This document shows, piece after piece, positions 1 to 8,873 of a stretch of DNA of 64,000 nt. The DNA comes from Phocoenobacter uteri (GTDB taxonomy: Bacteria > Pseudomonadota > Gammaproteobacteria > Enterobacterales > Pasteurellaceae), in contig NZ_UGTA01000001.1 of the NCBI RefSeq assembly GCF_900454895.1, forward strand, positions 2,056,228-2,120,227, read 5' to 3'. Position numbers and translations under genes: made by a program. The notes under the pieces are model-generated. The model made no database searches, was not told where the DNA came from, and worked only from the letters and a program-made list of their open reading frames with translations. How positions within the stretch are numbered: position 1 is the stretch's first letter; every line of letters begins with the position of its first letter.

Positions 1-47
1 ATTGTAAAAAGTGATCAAAATCTTACCGCTATATTTTTATCCATTCT

Positions 48-3000
48 CTAAATAAAATCTAATTTAACCGCCCAGTCAAATTCGGTTTCATTTAAGCGAT
101 ATTTGTCTTTCAAATTTGGTCCGCAGGAATTGGAGCCAATGCCACTCATTTTGTAATCAATATATAAATGATTAAATGGCGATGCTTGCAAATCGTAGTT
201 GTGGGCTTTGTTCGTCAATTCTTCAAGGGAATAAGGCGAGTAGTTAAAGCTAAACGGTTGATTTGCGGTAATCAAAAGATTATCGGTTTTCACATAATGA
301 CAACCATAGTGGCTACCATTTTCTTGCGGTTTAAAATAATCCGTGTGATTTTGTGTGGCGGTGGTCACATAGCGTCCGAGCTTGCTTGAATGATGTTTAT
401 CAATATAACTTTCACCTTCGCCGTAACCAAAATATTCCACTTTTTCAGCTTGTTTGTTTAAGCTAAATGCGAGTCCAAAACGCGGTAAAAAAGGTAAGTG
501 CGGTTTGCGTTCGGCAAGTACGATAATTTCAATGTTGTTGGCGTGGATATGATATTGTACGTTGAAGGTGATAATTCTTTCTCGTGCGGTGGCGACCATT
601 GCACAGTCCGCAAAAACCACGACTTTATTGTTAAATTGCTCAACTGACATTTGGTAAGCTCGGCTGTCGGCATTGTGATAGCCTGCGTTTTGCCATAGCT
701 CTCGGACAAGGCGATCGTTATCCGTTGGGGCTCGCCATACATTGAAATTGAGCGGTTGTTCGATAATGGCTTTACCTCGATGTTGTAACTGAGCCAAAAT
801 CCCTTTATTTTTATCAAATTCACAATAAAGTTTTTCATTTTTTACGATTAACTTTTGCGACGTTTCCTCAATCATAAAATTGCTTGGCTGAGCTTTGTTG
901 AAAATTGGCGTGACCATCACATCATCAAAAAGAGTGATTTGATCGAAGCCTAATTCGTGATCGCAAGCGGTCAATTCTGTGGCATTTTTTGCAAAATAAG
1001 TAATGTCTAACAACCACACATTGCCATTGCGTTTTGGTAACACGAAAGGTACAGAAGTGGATTGATGAGGCTCGCAATCCACTTGAATCTCGCCGTGTTT
1101 AATCGCATAACCATTTTCTGACAGGCAATATTTAATGGTGATTTCAGAAAGATTGGTAAAGTCAAAATAGTTGGTAAATTCAATTTTGCCGTCTTTTAAA
1201 CAGGCTCGCACAGGACGATTGACGTTTTTCAGTTCAAGCAGATTGCTGTGTGGCACGCGTGTTGGCGAGACTAATCCGTCCACACAGAAATTGCCATCGT
1301 GCATTGTTTCTTTGAAATCGCCACCATAACCTAATTTTTGTGGATCATTGGGTAGCTGGTTAGCGTGATCGCACCATTCCCAAATAAAGCCACCGCAAGC
1401 TGTGTCATATTTTTGGAAGGTTTGCCAGTAGTCTTCAAGATCACCGTTGGAATTGCCCATTGCGTGGCTGTATTCACAGATTAAAAATGGTTTGCTTTGT
1501 GGTTTTGAGCAATACTCTTCGACCACGTCGGTGTCGCTGTACATTTCACTGTAAAAATCTAAATTTGTGAGATCATTTTTATGCTGTGAATGTTGGTAGA
1601 TTGAGCTTTCATAATGTACGAGGCGTTCAGGATCACGATCTTTTACCCATTTTGCTGCCTCTTCAAAATTTTCACCATAACCGCTTTCATTCCCAAGCGA
1701 CCAAACGAGGATCGAGGTGCGGTTTTTATCTCGTTCAATATTGGCAAAAGTACGATCTAAAATGGCTGCTTTAAAGTTTGGATCCCTTGCAAAATAGCAG
1801 AAATTATCGATCGTATCTTGCTCAATTTGTTTATCCCAGTTTTCATTTGATACATTTAAGAAAATGCTATTTTCTGGCTGTGGCACAGGCAACATGACAG
1901 GTCCGTGACTTTCAATGTCGCTCTCACTGATCACATAAAATCCGTATTTATCACAAAGCTCGGTAAACCAAGGGGCGTTAGGGTAGTGAGCAGTGCGGAT
2001 CGCATTGATGTTATGTTGTTTCATCAAAGTAAGATCTTTGATCGCTTGTTCATAACTAATGCTATAACCTGTTTTTGGATCGCTGTCGTGGCGGTTAACC
2101 CCTTTGAATTTAATCGGTTGGTTGTTGAATAACAGCACGCCATTTTCAACGGCAATTTTTCTAAATCCGATTTTTTGCTCAATCCATTCGTTCGCATAGT
2201 GCAATCTTAGGCTGTATAACGCAGGATTTTCTGTATTCCAGAGCTGTACATCAGCAATCTGAAAATTTGCAAATTCTTCTAATAAATAGACCGCTTGCTG
2301 TTCGAGAATTAGCTCACCTTGTGGATTGAAAAGCTGTAAATCGATTGGCTGTGAGTGTTCGGAAAAAAGGGTGTCAACTGTTAACGTTGCCGAACGAAGA
2401 TCCTCTGATAACTGCGTTTTGATAAAAAGATCTTGTAAGTAATTTTGTTCACGCTCTAAGAGGTAAACATCACGGAAGATCCCCGACATTCTGAATTTAT
2501 CCTGATCTTCTAAATAACTTCCGTCACACCATTTTAGGACTAAAACGGCGATATGGTTTGTGCCGTCTTGTAGCAGGTCACTAATGTCAAATTCACTTGT
2601 AGCGTGGCTAACTTGGCTGTATCCGACAACTTTTTGATTGATGTATAAGAAGAAACAGCTATCGACCCCTTCAAAGTTGATCAAATAACGCTTATCCGAT
2701 TTGAGGTTGAGATCAAATTCACGTTGATATAATCCACAAGGATTTTGCGTTGGTACATAAGGCGGATCAAACGGGAATGGGTAATTGATATTGGTGTATT
2801 GATGTTGATCGTAACCGTGATTTTGCCAGTTTGACGGCACAGGAATGTTTGCCTGTGCAGATTGCTGTAAAAAGTTTTCAGGCAAATCTTGATAGCTTTC
2901 AAAATAGCTAAATCCCCAGTTACATTGGCTTAATAAGGTGACATAAGCGGATGTATTTCTTTCACTTTTTGCACATTTCTGCTCATTTTCAAAAGGAATA

Positions 3001-3071
3001 AAATAAGCGTGATGTGGCGTGGTGTTCACGTGTATGATTTCAGGATCTTGAAAATAATTTGTTGGTAACAT
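48..3071 (-). CDS. lacZ: beta-galactosidase (GH2 family)
   Basis: Hydrolyses lactose to glucose and galactose in the cytoplasm. The 1007-residue length is close to E. coli LacZ (1024). The order is sugar-binding domain (about 50-210), Ig-like domain, TIM barrel (about 320-610) and C-terminal small-chain domain. Both catalytic glutamates are visible: the acid/base E462 in WSLGNESGYG and the nucleophile E533 in ICEYSHAMGN. The start has AAGGAA upstream. It lies 29 bp downstream of lacY on the same strand and is the distal gene of a two-gene lac operon, the reverse of the E. coli ZY order. No lacA follows. Identification is firm. Confidence 0.95.
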   Translation of the reverse strand: MLPTNYFQDPEIIHVNTTPHHAYFIPFENEQKCAKSERNTSAYVTLLSQCNWGFSYFESYQDLPENFLQQSAQANIPVPSNWQNHGYDQHQYTNINYPFPFDPPYVPTQNPCGLYQREFDLNLKSDKRYLINFEGVDSCFFLYINQKVVGYSQVSHATSEFDISDLLQDGTNHIAVLVLKWCDGSYLEDQDKFRMSGIFRDVYLLEREQNYLQDLFIKTQLSEDLRSATLTVDTLFSEHSQPIDLQLFNPQGELILEQQAVYLLEEFANFQIADVQLWNTENPALYSLRLHYANEWIEQKIGFRKIAVENGVLLFNNQPIKFKGVNRHDSDPKTGYSISYEQAIKDLTLMKQHNINAIRTAHYPNAPWFTELCDKYGFYVISESDIESHGPVMLPVPQPENSIFLNVSNENWDKQIEQDTIDNFCYFARDPNFKAAILDRTFANIERDKNRTSILVWSLGNESGYGENFEEAAKWVKDRDPERLVHYESSIYQHSQHKNDLTNLDFYSEMYSDTDVVEEYCSKPQSKPFLICEYSHAMGNSNGDLEDYWQTFQKYDTACGGFIWEWCDHANQLPNDPQKLGYGGDFKETMHDGNFCVDGLVSPTRVPHSNLLELKNVNRPVRACLKDGKIEFTNYFDFTNLSEITIKYCLSENGYAIKHGEIQVDCEPHQSTSVPFVLPKRNGNVWLLDITYFAKNATELTACDHELGFDQITLFDDVMVTPIFNKAQPSNFMIEETSQKLIVKNEKLYCEFDKNKGILAQLQHRGKAIIEQPLNFNVWRAPTDNDRLVRELWQNAGYHNADSRAYQMSVEQFNNKVVVFADCAMVATARERIITFNVQYHIHANNIEIIVLAERKPHLPFLPRFGLAFSLNKQAEKVEYFGYGEGESYIDKHHSSKLGRYVTTATQNHTDYFKPQENGSHYGCHYVKTDNLLITANQPFSFNYSPYSLEELTNKAHNYDLQASPFNHLYIDYKMSGIGSNSCGPNLKDKYRLNETEFDWAVKLDFI

Positions 3072-3100
3072 AATAATAATTCCTTATGGGTTAATTGCTA

Positions 3101-4369
3101 TTATACTTGCTCTGTGGTTAATTTTTTTCCTGTTAATGCAAACAGCGAGAAAATGGTGAACCCAAAGGCAATACAACCGAGAATGAAATAGGTGTCTTGG
3201 TAGCCGTGCATATCGTATAATTTACCCACGATTGGTGATTCCACCATACTGACCACTTCTTTGATAAACTGACAAGCCACTAAGTACACGGTTGCTGAAA
3301 AATGCACTTCAAACACATTCGAAATATATTTGAATAAGCCCACTAAATAGAAGGGTACTTCAAACATATGTAAGGTTTTTAATACCACGACGTGCCACGC
3401 TTCCGTTGCATAAGAAGAGCCTGTGATACGAATACTCATAATTACCCCCGCAATCAATAACGCATTTTTTGCACCGATAAAGCGGTTAATAATTACAGGC
3501 ACGAAGAACATAATAATGGCGTTTAATGTTTCCCCAAGCGTTGTGACGTAACCAAACATTTCAATCCCTTTTTCTTTTGATTCAAAGAAAGTATTAAAGA
3601 AATTACCAAATTGTTGGTCAAAAATATCGTAGGTACAAGCAACACCGACAACATAAGCAATCAATGCCCAGAATTGAGGACGTTTTAACAATGCAAAGGC
3701 TTGTTTTAAGCTCACTGGATTTTTATTTTCACCTAATTTATTGATGACCGCAGAGGTTGAATTATTTGACGGTTTCATCATTGCCACCAGCACTAATAAT
3801 ACTACCGCCGCGATAGAGCCTAGCCAGAATACGGAATTTGGATTGGTGCTGTATAAGTTACCCGCCAAAGAGGCACAAATTCCCCAGCCAAACATACCGA
3901 ACATTCTCGCACGTCCATACTCAAAACGACTTAAACGGCTGATTCGTTCAATATAGGCTTCGGACGCAGGTGCACCACTTTTAAACACAAAGCCCATATA
4001 AGCCCCACCTGATAATGCCCCTAAAAAGACATTTACTTTTAAAAGCGGTGCAAAAACATAGATAAAGAACGGTGCATAGAAAAGCAAGGTGAGGGCAAGC
4101 ACCCATAACATATGTTTTTTAATGCCGAGTTTATCGGTTAAATAACCAAAAATAGGTTGAAAACAGATTGCCGAGAATGACATTAAAGAGAATACTAAGC
4201 CGATATCTTCCCCTGATAAGCCGTTAATGTCTCCTAACCAAATTCCCAAGAAAGGGAAACAGGTTGCCATAATGAAGAAGTAAGTGAAGAAATACGCTCC
4301 AGATACCCAATAATTTCTGTTTGAAAGATAGTAATAATTGCTATCGTAAGATGATGTAGTTTCTGACAT
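3101..4369 (-). CDS. lacY: lactose permease, LacY-type oligosaccharide:H+ symporter
   Basis: Twelve-helix inner-membrane symporter of the LacY family (MFS), 422 residues; E. coli LacY has 417. All residues essential for galactoside binding and proton coupling in E. coli LacY appear conserved: E137 (E126), R155 (R144) in YGRARMFG, E280 (E269) in TTLGE, R314 (R302) in MSIR, and H334/E337 (H322/E325) in LHMFEVP. There is an extra polar N-terminal tail of about 11 residues. As first gene of the lacY-lacZ operon it is read from the operator/CRP region that lies between it and the divergent LacI-type gene. Related raffinose or melibiose permeases are an alternative, but the lacZ partner favours lactose. 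Confidence 0.93.
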   Translation of the reverse strand: MSETTSSYDSNYYYLSNRNYWVSGAYFFTYFFIMATCFPFLGIWLGDINGLSGEDIGLVFSLMSFSAICFQPIFGYLTDKLGIKKHMLWVLALTLLFYAPFFIYVFAPLLKVNVFLGALSGGAYMGFVFKSGAPASEAYIERISRLSRFEYGRARMFGMFGWGICASLAGNLYSTNPNSVFWLGSIAAVVLLVLVAMMKPSNNSTSAVINKLGENKNPVSLKQAFALLKRPQFWALIAYVVGVACTYDIFDQQFGNFFNTFFESKEKGIEMFGYVTTLGETLNAIIMFFVPVIINRFIGAKNALLIAGVIMSIRITGSSYATEAWHVVVLKTLHMFEVPFYLVGLFKYISNVFEVHFSATVYLVACQFIKEVVSMVESPIVGKLYDMHGYQDTYFILGCIAFGFTIFSLFALTGKKLTTEQV

Positions 4370-4414
4370 AGAAAACTCCTTATTTGAGAATATTAGTTTA
4401 ATTTTTGGCTAATT

Positions 4415-4426
4415 GTTAACGTTATC
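4415..4426. promoter_or_regulatory. near-palindromic operator 1 (lacY side)
   Basis: GTTAACGTTATC matches the perfect palindrome at 4524-4535 in 11 of 12 positions and lies 46 bp upstream of the lacY start codon. The pair, about 109 bp apart, fits operators bound by the adjacent LacI-type protein with possible looping. Assignment is by position and symmetry only. Confidence 0.6.
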
Positions 4427-4458
4427 AATTAAGTTATCAAGCTATGAATATTTAAAAA

Positions 4459-4474
4459 CGTGATCTGTATCACA
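4459..4474. promoter_or_regulatory. CRP-binding site, lac intergenic region
   Basis: CGTGATCTGTATCACA matches TGTGA-N6-TCACA in 9 of 10 conserved positions. It sits between the two operator palindromes and could serve either divergent promoter. A second, weaker site follows at 4500-4515. Confidence 0.65.
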
Positions 4475-4499
4475 AATGTTAAGGTTATCATTTTGGTTT

Positions 4500-4515
4500 T
4501 GTGATCTAGATCTCA
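4500..4515. promoter_or_regulatory. second CRP-like site, lac intergenic region
   Basis: TGTGATCTAGATCTCA has a perfect left half and a 4/5 right half (TCTCA for TCACA). It ends 9 bp before the perfect operator palindrome on the regulator side. Confidence 0.5.
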
Positions 4516-4523
4516 TTTTTAAG

Positions 4524-4535
4524 GTTAACGTTAAC
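4524..4535. promoter_or_regulatory. perfect palindromic operator 2 (regulator side)
   Basis: GTTAACGTTAAC is a perfect 12-bp palindrome with the central CG typical of LacI/GalR-family operators. It lies 66 bp upstream of the LacI-type gene and so may mediate autoregulation as well as lac repression. Confidence 0.65.
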
Positions 4536-4600
4536 AAAACATTTATACAAAATACTTTTTAGGCGTTAAAATAAGCAAAAAATTAAAAAGGATAATTAAA

Positions 4601-5599
4601 ATGGCATCATTAAAACAAGTCGCAGAATTGGCGGGGGTCTCTTTAATGACGGTATCCAGAGCATTAAATCACCCCGAAAAACTATCAGAAAAAACCTATA
4701 ATCACGTAAAAAAAGCTATCGATGAGCTGAATTATGTTCCTAATTTTTCAGCGAAGAACATTCGTGGTTCAACGGGAAAAACCATTGGCATTTTATCTTT
4801 GGGGACGGCAACCACACCTTTCTCCGTTGAGATTATTCTTGCGATTGAAAAAACAGTAAGACAACACGGCTGGCACTCTTTTGTGATCAATACCTTTGAA
4901 GACGATGAGCAAGAGATGGAGCAGGCGGCTGAACGTTTGTTATCTTATCGCCCCGCTGGCATTATTGTGGCAAGAAATGGGTTAAAAGAGGTTAAAATTC
5001 CACAGAAATTGCGTAATATTCCTATCGTATTATCAAACTGTGTGACCAATGACATTGATGTTGCCAGCTATATTCCGAATGATTTCCAAGGACAATTTGA
5101 TTTAACCGAGCTATTGGTTAAAAAAGGCTATAAAAAACCGCTGTGTATGTATATTCCAGAAATGGCAATCGCTGCCAAAGAGCGTAAAAATGGCTTTGAA
5201 AAAGCGTGGTTTAATCAAGCAAATCCGCAAACACCTGAACAACATTTTATGATTGGCACGCCTCATACTTATGAAAATGGGGCAAAGCCTCTGGAAAGAT
5301 TGCTTGCGAGTAATCCTGAAAAACTCGATTTTGATATCATAGTGTGTGGCAATGACCGTATTGCATTTTTGGTTTATCAACTCTTATTGGGCAGAGGGTT
5401 CCGTATTCCAGAAGATGTTGCTGTGGTTGGTTACGATAATATGGTCGGCGTCACACACTTATTTCAACCTGCATTAACAACGGTTCAACTTCCCCACTAT
5501 GAAATGGGAAAACAGGCAGCCCTGCATTTTATCGAAGGAAGAGTAACTAAAGAAGACACCTTGATCGACTGTCCGTTGATTGCGGGAGAGTCTTGTTAA
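4601..5599 (+). CDS. LacI/GalR-family transcriptional regulator (probable lac repressor)
   Basis: DNA-binding repressor of 332 residues. The N-terminal helix-turn-helix (about 1-45: SLKQVAELAGVSLMTVSRAL) and hinge are followed by a periplasmic-binding-protein-like effector domain (about 58-330). It ends without the C-terminal tetramerisation helix of E. coli LacI, so it is probably a dimer like most GalR relatives. It is divergent from lacY, with two GTTAAC-type palindromes between them, which makes the lac operon the most likely target. It also faces the PTS operon convergently across a terminator, so a link to that PTS cannot be excluded. The start follows AAAAAGGATAATTAAA. Confidence 0.88.
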   Translation: MASLKQVAELAGVSLMTVSRALNHPEKLSEKTYNHVKKAIDELNYVPNFSAKNIRGSTGKTIGILSLGTATTPFSVEIILAIEKTVRQHGWHSFVINTFEDDEQEMEQAAERLLSYRPAGIIVARNGLKEVKIPQKLRNIPIVLSNCVTNDIDVASYIPNDFQGQFDLTELLVKKGYKKPLCMYIPEMAIAAKERKNGFEKAWFNQANPQTPEQHFMIGTPHTYENGAKPLERLLASNPEKLDFDIIVCGNDRIAFLVYQLLLGRGFRIPEDVAVVGYDNMVGVTHLFQPALTTVQLPHYEMGKQAALHFIEGRVTKEDTLIDCPLIAGESC

Positions 5600-5620
5600 A
5601 TTTGATTTTAATGGTCATTT

Positions 5621-5653
5621 TTTGCAAATTTTTCATAAAATATGACCGCTTGT
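5621..5653 (-). repeat. DNA-uptake signal sequence (Apl type)
   Basis: Reading on the minus strand, ACAAGCGGTCATA is followed by AT-rich bases and AAATTTGCAAA, the extended uptake signal of the Actinobacillus/Mannheimia branch. Similar copies, some degenerate, are at about 8034-8060, 9061-9093 (inside trmO), 14179-14212, 27660-27690, 30354-30387, 32780-32813, 49172-49205 (inside dnaG) and 63893-63927. Confidence 0.85.
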
Positions 5654-5687
5654 AGTTAATCATAACGGTGTATTTTTAGAAATTAAA

Positions 5688-5725
5688 AAATCCGATTTAT
5701 GGGCGTTAACCTATAAATCGGATTT
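5688..5725. terminator. bidirectional intrinsic terminator (lacI-type gene / PTS)
   Basis: Arms AAATCCGATTTAT (5688-5700) and ATAAATCGGATTT (5713-5725) are perfect complements with a 12-nt loop, flanked by A- and T-rich runs. It lies between two convergent units. Confidence 0.8.
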
Positions 5726-5779
5726 TATTTTCAGAAAGTTGATTACTCACTTACTTTAACTTAATTATAAAATAGCTCT

Positions 5780-6574
5780 CTATAAAATGCCTAAGAACGA
5801 CAATAAAATAGAAAGCCCAAAGGTGATTGCAATCAGCATAATAGGGTTAAAACGTTTTTTAGTTAGTAAATAATACATCACCAACACGTAGCCTAATCCT
5901 AAAATATTTGGGAAAATTTTATCAAAAAAGTCTGCTTGAACAGAAACGGTTTTTTGAGCATTCACCACGATTTCACTGATCACGTTAATGTGAACATAAG
6001 AGGCAATTAAGCCACCGATAACGGTTACCCCTAAAATCGTTGCCCCTTTTGCGATAATGTCGGACTCTTTCTTAATGCGTTCTACAGCATTTATCCCTAA
6101 ATTGTACCCAAGATGCGTTAAAGGAATGCGTAACAGCCAAATCGCAAGGTAAACCGCAAAGAATAAAATTGGTCCAAGAATGCTACCCGACATTGCCAAA
6201 GAGGCACAAACCCCTGCCATAATCGGTAATAAGGTAAACCAGAATATTGCGTCACCAATCCCTGCTAAGGGGGCGAATAAGGCAAGTTTAAGCCCTTTTA
6301 TTGTGGCTCGTTTTTCTTTTGCCTCTTCTAATGAAACCAGTAATCCCATTAAAAAGCCGACAAGATTTGGGTGGGTGTTGATAAATTCCAAATTGTCATT
6401 CATTGCATCAGAAAGATCTTTTTTATCTTTGTGGATTTTTTTCAATAGCGGTAATTGAGAATAGAGAAAACCACAAGATTGCATTCTTTCGTAGTTGAAA
6501 CTTGCTTGTAAAAATGATGAACGAATGGCAAGTTTGGTAATATCTGATTTTGTGATCACTTTATTAGATTCCAT
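5780..6574 (-). CDS. PTS mannose/sorbose-family EIID component (AgaD-like)
   Basis: Membrane subunit of a mannose-family phosphotransferase permease, 264 residues. The N-terminal segment with ATG-proximal RSSFLQASFNYERMQ and the core LEFINTHPNLVGFLMGLL are hallmarks of EIID. Several hydrophobic helices and a C-terminal anchor follow. By memory the closest relative is E. coli AgaD (N-acetylgalactosamine/galactosamine). I chose the inner ATG at 6574 because GAGG is 8-9 bases upstream; an ATG at 6583 directly abuts that GAGG. It overlaps the end of the EIIC gene by 11 bases, so the two are translationally coupled. The substrate is inferred only. Confidence 0.88.
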   Translation of the reverse strand: MESNKVITKSDITKLAIRSSFLQASFNYERMQSCGFLYSQLPLLKKIHKDKKDLSDAMNDNLEFINTHPNLVGFLMGLLVSLEEAKEKRATIKGLKLALFAPLAGIGDAIFWFTLLPIMAGVCASLAMSGSILGPILFFAVYLAIWLLRIPLTHLGYNLGINAVERIKKESDIIAKGATILGVTVIGGLIASYVHINVISEIVVNAQKTVSVQADFFDKIFPNILGLGYVLVMYYLLTKKRFNPIMLIAITFGLSILLSFLGIL

Positions 6575-7364
6575 CTTCTTCATCCTCTACTTTTTGGGTT
6601 ACTTTACTAAGGGTTGATAAAATTTGGCTACGTTCTTTACCAATGTTGTACATTAACATTGCAAGTGCCACACCAACAGCAGCTACTGGCAATAAGTTAG
6701 AGAAAGTCAAGAAACTTGCCATTACAAAACCAATAATGAGATAAGGTACATATTCAAGTTTAAGCAATACTTTCAATAACATACCAAAACCAACCGCTGG
6801 TAAAATTCCCCCTGTTACTTCAAAACCGTGAGTTAGCCACGCAGGTAAGCCATTTACTAAGGCTTTCATCGGTTCTTGTGCAATATAAGCACATAAGAAA
6901 ACGATAATTGCATACAAGCAACCAATGATTGCTGTTGTGGTAATGTTGATTTTTGCAATACTTTGTACATCGGCATTTTCAGCGGCTTCATCAGCTTTAA
7001 CCATAAAGACGGTGAAAGCGGAGTAGCAGAATAGAATGATATATTGCATTAAAAAGCTAAATGGTAAGGCTAAAGCCATTGCGGCTTGTGGGGTTGAACT
7101 TGTGGTATAGGCGAGAACCGTTCCCATTACCCCTGCTAAAATCGGATTTGGCGGTTGCACGCCCCCTGCGGGTGTTAAACCTGCGAAAGCAAGCTCTGTT
7201 AAACCACCGACCATTAAACCTGTTTGTAAATCGCCAAGAATTGCCCCTGTTAAGGTTGCCACGATAATCGGTCTAAAAATAAAAAGTGCCTCAAACCAAA
7301 AATCGATCCCAACAATGAGAGCCAATATGGCAATCCCAATCCCTTGTAATAAAGTAATTTCCAT
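6564..7364 (-). CDS. PTS mannose/sorbose-family EIIC component
   Basis: Polytopic channel subunit, 266 residues, partner of the EIID encoded next to it. Seen in the sequence are a highly hydrophobic N-terminal half, the family motif GDLQTGLMVGG and a PPNPILAG loop, with about seven to eight predicted membrane spans and an acidic C-terminal tail. AgaC/AgaW-like proteins are the nearest I recall, but mannose, sorbose and fructose EIICs are similar. It starts 29 bp after the EIIB stop. Confidence 0.88.
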   Translation of the reverse strand: MEITLLQGIGIAILALIVGIDFWFEALFIFRPIIVATLTGAILGDLQTGLMVGGLTELAFAGLTPAGGVQPPNPILAGVMGTVLAYTTSSTPQAAMALALPFSFLMQYIILFCYSAFTVFMVKADEAAENADVQSIAKINITTTAIIGCLYAIIVFLCAYIAQEPMKALVNGLPAWLTHGFEVTGGILPAVGFGMLLKVLLKLEYVPYLIIGFVMASFLTFSNLLPVAAVGVALAMLMYNIGKERSQILSTLSKVTQKVEDEEDGI

Positions 7365-7393
7365 AATTTTCTCCTTTGCTAAATGAGTTAAAA

Positions 7394-7858
7394 TTATTTA
7401 ATAAATTCCTTATTGTCTCCGGGTACATCCTGTATATATAGCTTAACGCCATAATCTCGGATTTTGTGTAGATAGTCTAAGTCGTTTTCATCCACATAGA
7501 CTTTTTTGCTTAGTTGCGTTTTACCTTTTGAAAAGTGCATATTACCAATATTGATTTCTTCAATCGGTACACCACCTTCAACCAGTTTCCAAGCAACTTC
7601 TGGATTTGGTACAACAATAAAAATTTTCTGTCGGTCTGAGGCTTTATGAATGACATCAATCATTTTTTGAACACTGAAAAAGCGTACACCTGCACCAGAG
7701 GTTTGTAGCACACTAGACATAAGCGTTTGTTGAAGGGGATCTTCTGCAACGTTATCATCAACCACCACAACTAAATTAGCTTGTAGCGTCATCACCCAAG
7801 TCATTCCAACTTGTCCGTGAATCAGACGATTATCTATGCGAGTGAGTAAGATCGGCAT
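7394..7858 (-). CDS. PTS mannose/sorbose-family EIIB component
   Basis: Cytoplasmic phosphocarrier of 154 residues. The phosphorylated histidine is H14 in RIDNRLIHGQV, the signature of mannose-type EIIB. It is the first gene of a three-gene operon (EIIB-EIIC-EIID). No EIIA is encoded here, so the permease must borrow EIIA from elsewhere. No sugar-catabolic enzyme gene is attached either, so the substrate stays open; AgaB-like similarity suggests an amino sugar. Four 7-bp repeats lie 74-101 bp upstream of the start. Confidence 0.9.
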   Translation of the reverse strand: MPILLTRIDNRLIHGQVGMTWVMTLQANLVVVVDDNVAEDPLQQTLMSSVLQTSGAGVRFFSVQKMIDVIHKASDRQKIFIVVPNPEVAWKLVEGGVPIEEINIGNMHFSKGKTQLSKKVYVDENDLDYLHKIRDYGVKLYIQDVPGDNKEFIK

Positions 7859-7931
7859 AGTCTTCTCCTATTTAATAATCAAAGAATAAATAAAAAGATT
7901 GACTTATTTTAGATCGGAATTTTTTAATGGC

Positions 7932-7959
7932 AATTACTAATTACTAATTACTAATTACT
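7932..7959. repeat. heptanucleotide tandem repeat, (AATTACT)x4, upstream of PTS EIIB
   Basis: Four perfect head-to-tail copies of AATTACT at 7932, 7939, 7946 and 7953, located in the likely promoter region of the PTS operon. A CRP half-site (TCACA, 7969-7973) follows on the upstream side. Confidence 0.9.
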
Positions 7960-8118
7960 AGACCTAGATCACACTTTTTATCGCAAAAAGCAACTATTTT
8001 TAACAATCTTTAGTTATTTTTTGTTGTGTTTTTGCAAATTTTTAATAAAAAATGACCGCTTATAATCTAAATTATAAACGGCACATAAATGTAATGATAA
8101 ATTTTTTGTTGTAATAAA

Positions 8119-8835
8119 TTACTTAAACTTCGCCGTACCAGACACTTGGCTCACGATCGTTTCTTTCCCTGCTTCAAGAGGGATTTTAATTTCTTCTTGA
8201 AGTGGGGCTTTTGTCGCACCGTAGGTCATTTGAGCCATATAAGGTCGATAATAGCTGCGATCATTAAAGTTACCTAATTTTACATCATCCAAAATATATT
8301 CTTTGGCATTTAAGGCAAGCTTGATCACTTCTGCTTTATGTTGCAATTTTTGGATCATTTCAGTAGTCAGCTCATCTTCTAACATTGCCCATTTTTCAGG
8401 GGATACAGTGAAATAAACGGAATTTAAGGCAATATTTTCACCCAATGATGCGAGCAATTTTTCCATTGATTTAAAGTCTTTGCTTTTAAATTCAATATTG
8501 CCCTGTGCTTCCCAGCCTTTCACTTTCTCTTTTTCATAATGCGGATAGTTTTGAATGCCTGTTGCTTCTACTTCGATAGTTGGATATTGCTTGGCTAATT
8601 CCAGCACCTTATTCAAATTTTTAGACACAAACTCTCTCAACTCCGTTAAGGATTCGCCTGTTTTACGGCTATATACAGAAGCGAGCATTAAGTCTTTATC
8701 AATTGTTCGGCGTACTTCGGTAGCAAAGTGAAAGGTTGATTTATAATCATCATTATTCGTGATGGTTTCTTGTGCGAATGTGCTAACTGCGGTTGCCATA
8801 AGCGGTAAGATAAGTAAGTATTTTTGTAATTTCAT
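8119..8835 (-). CDS. SIMPL-domain (DUF541) periplasmic protein
   Basis: Exported protein of 238 residues with a clear signal peptide (about 1-21, ending TAVSTFA). The mature part fits the SIMPL/DUF541 fold: alternating strands and helices, with a conserved tail containing RPYMAQMTYG and a closing VSGTAKFK strand. Members are periplasmic or secreted; the biochemical role is poorly defined, with envelope-stress or oxidative-stress links in E. coli YggE. It appears monocistronic, 38 bp downstream of trmO on the same strand. Confidence 0.8.
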   Translation of the reverse strand: MKLQKYLLILPLMATAVSTFAQETITNNDDYKSTFHFATEVRRTIDKDLMLASVYSRKTGESLTELREFVSKNLNKVLELAKQYPTIEVEATGIQNYPHYEKEKVKGWEAQGNIEFKSKDFKSMEKLLASLGENIALNSVYFTVSPEKWAMLEDELTTEMIQKLQHKAEVIKLALNAKEYILDDVKLGNFNDRSYYRPYMAQMTYGATKAPLQEEIKIPLEAGKETIVSQVSGTAKFK

Positions 8836-8873
8836 TGTTTTTCCTTGAAAAGTGGATACTTAGGTTGGATTAG

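Noticed and set aside
7932..7959. Considered as a CRISPR array or direct-repeat array
   Set aside because: Seven-base units with no spacers; it is a simple tandem repeat. No CRISPR array or cas gene is present in the window.
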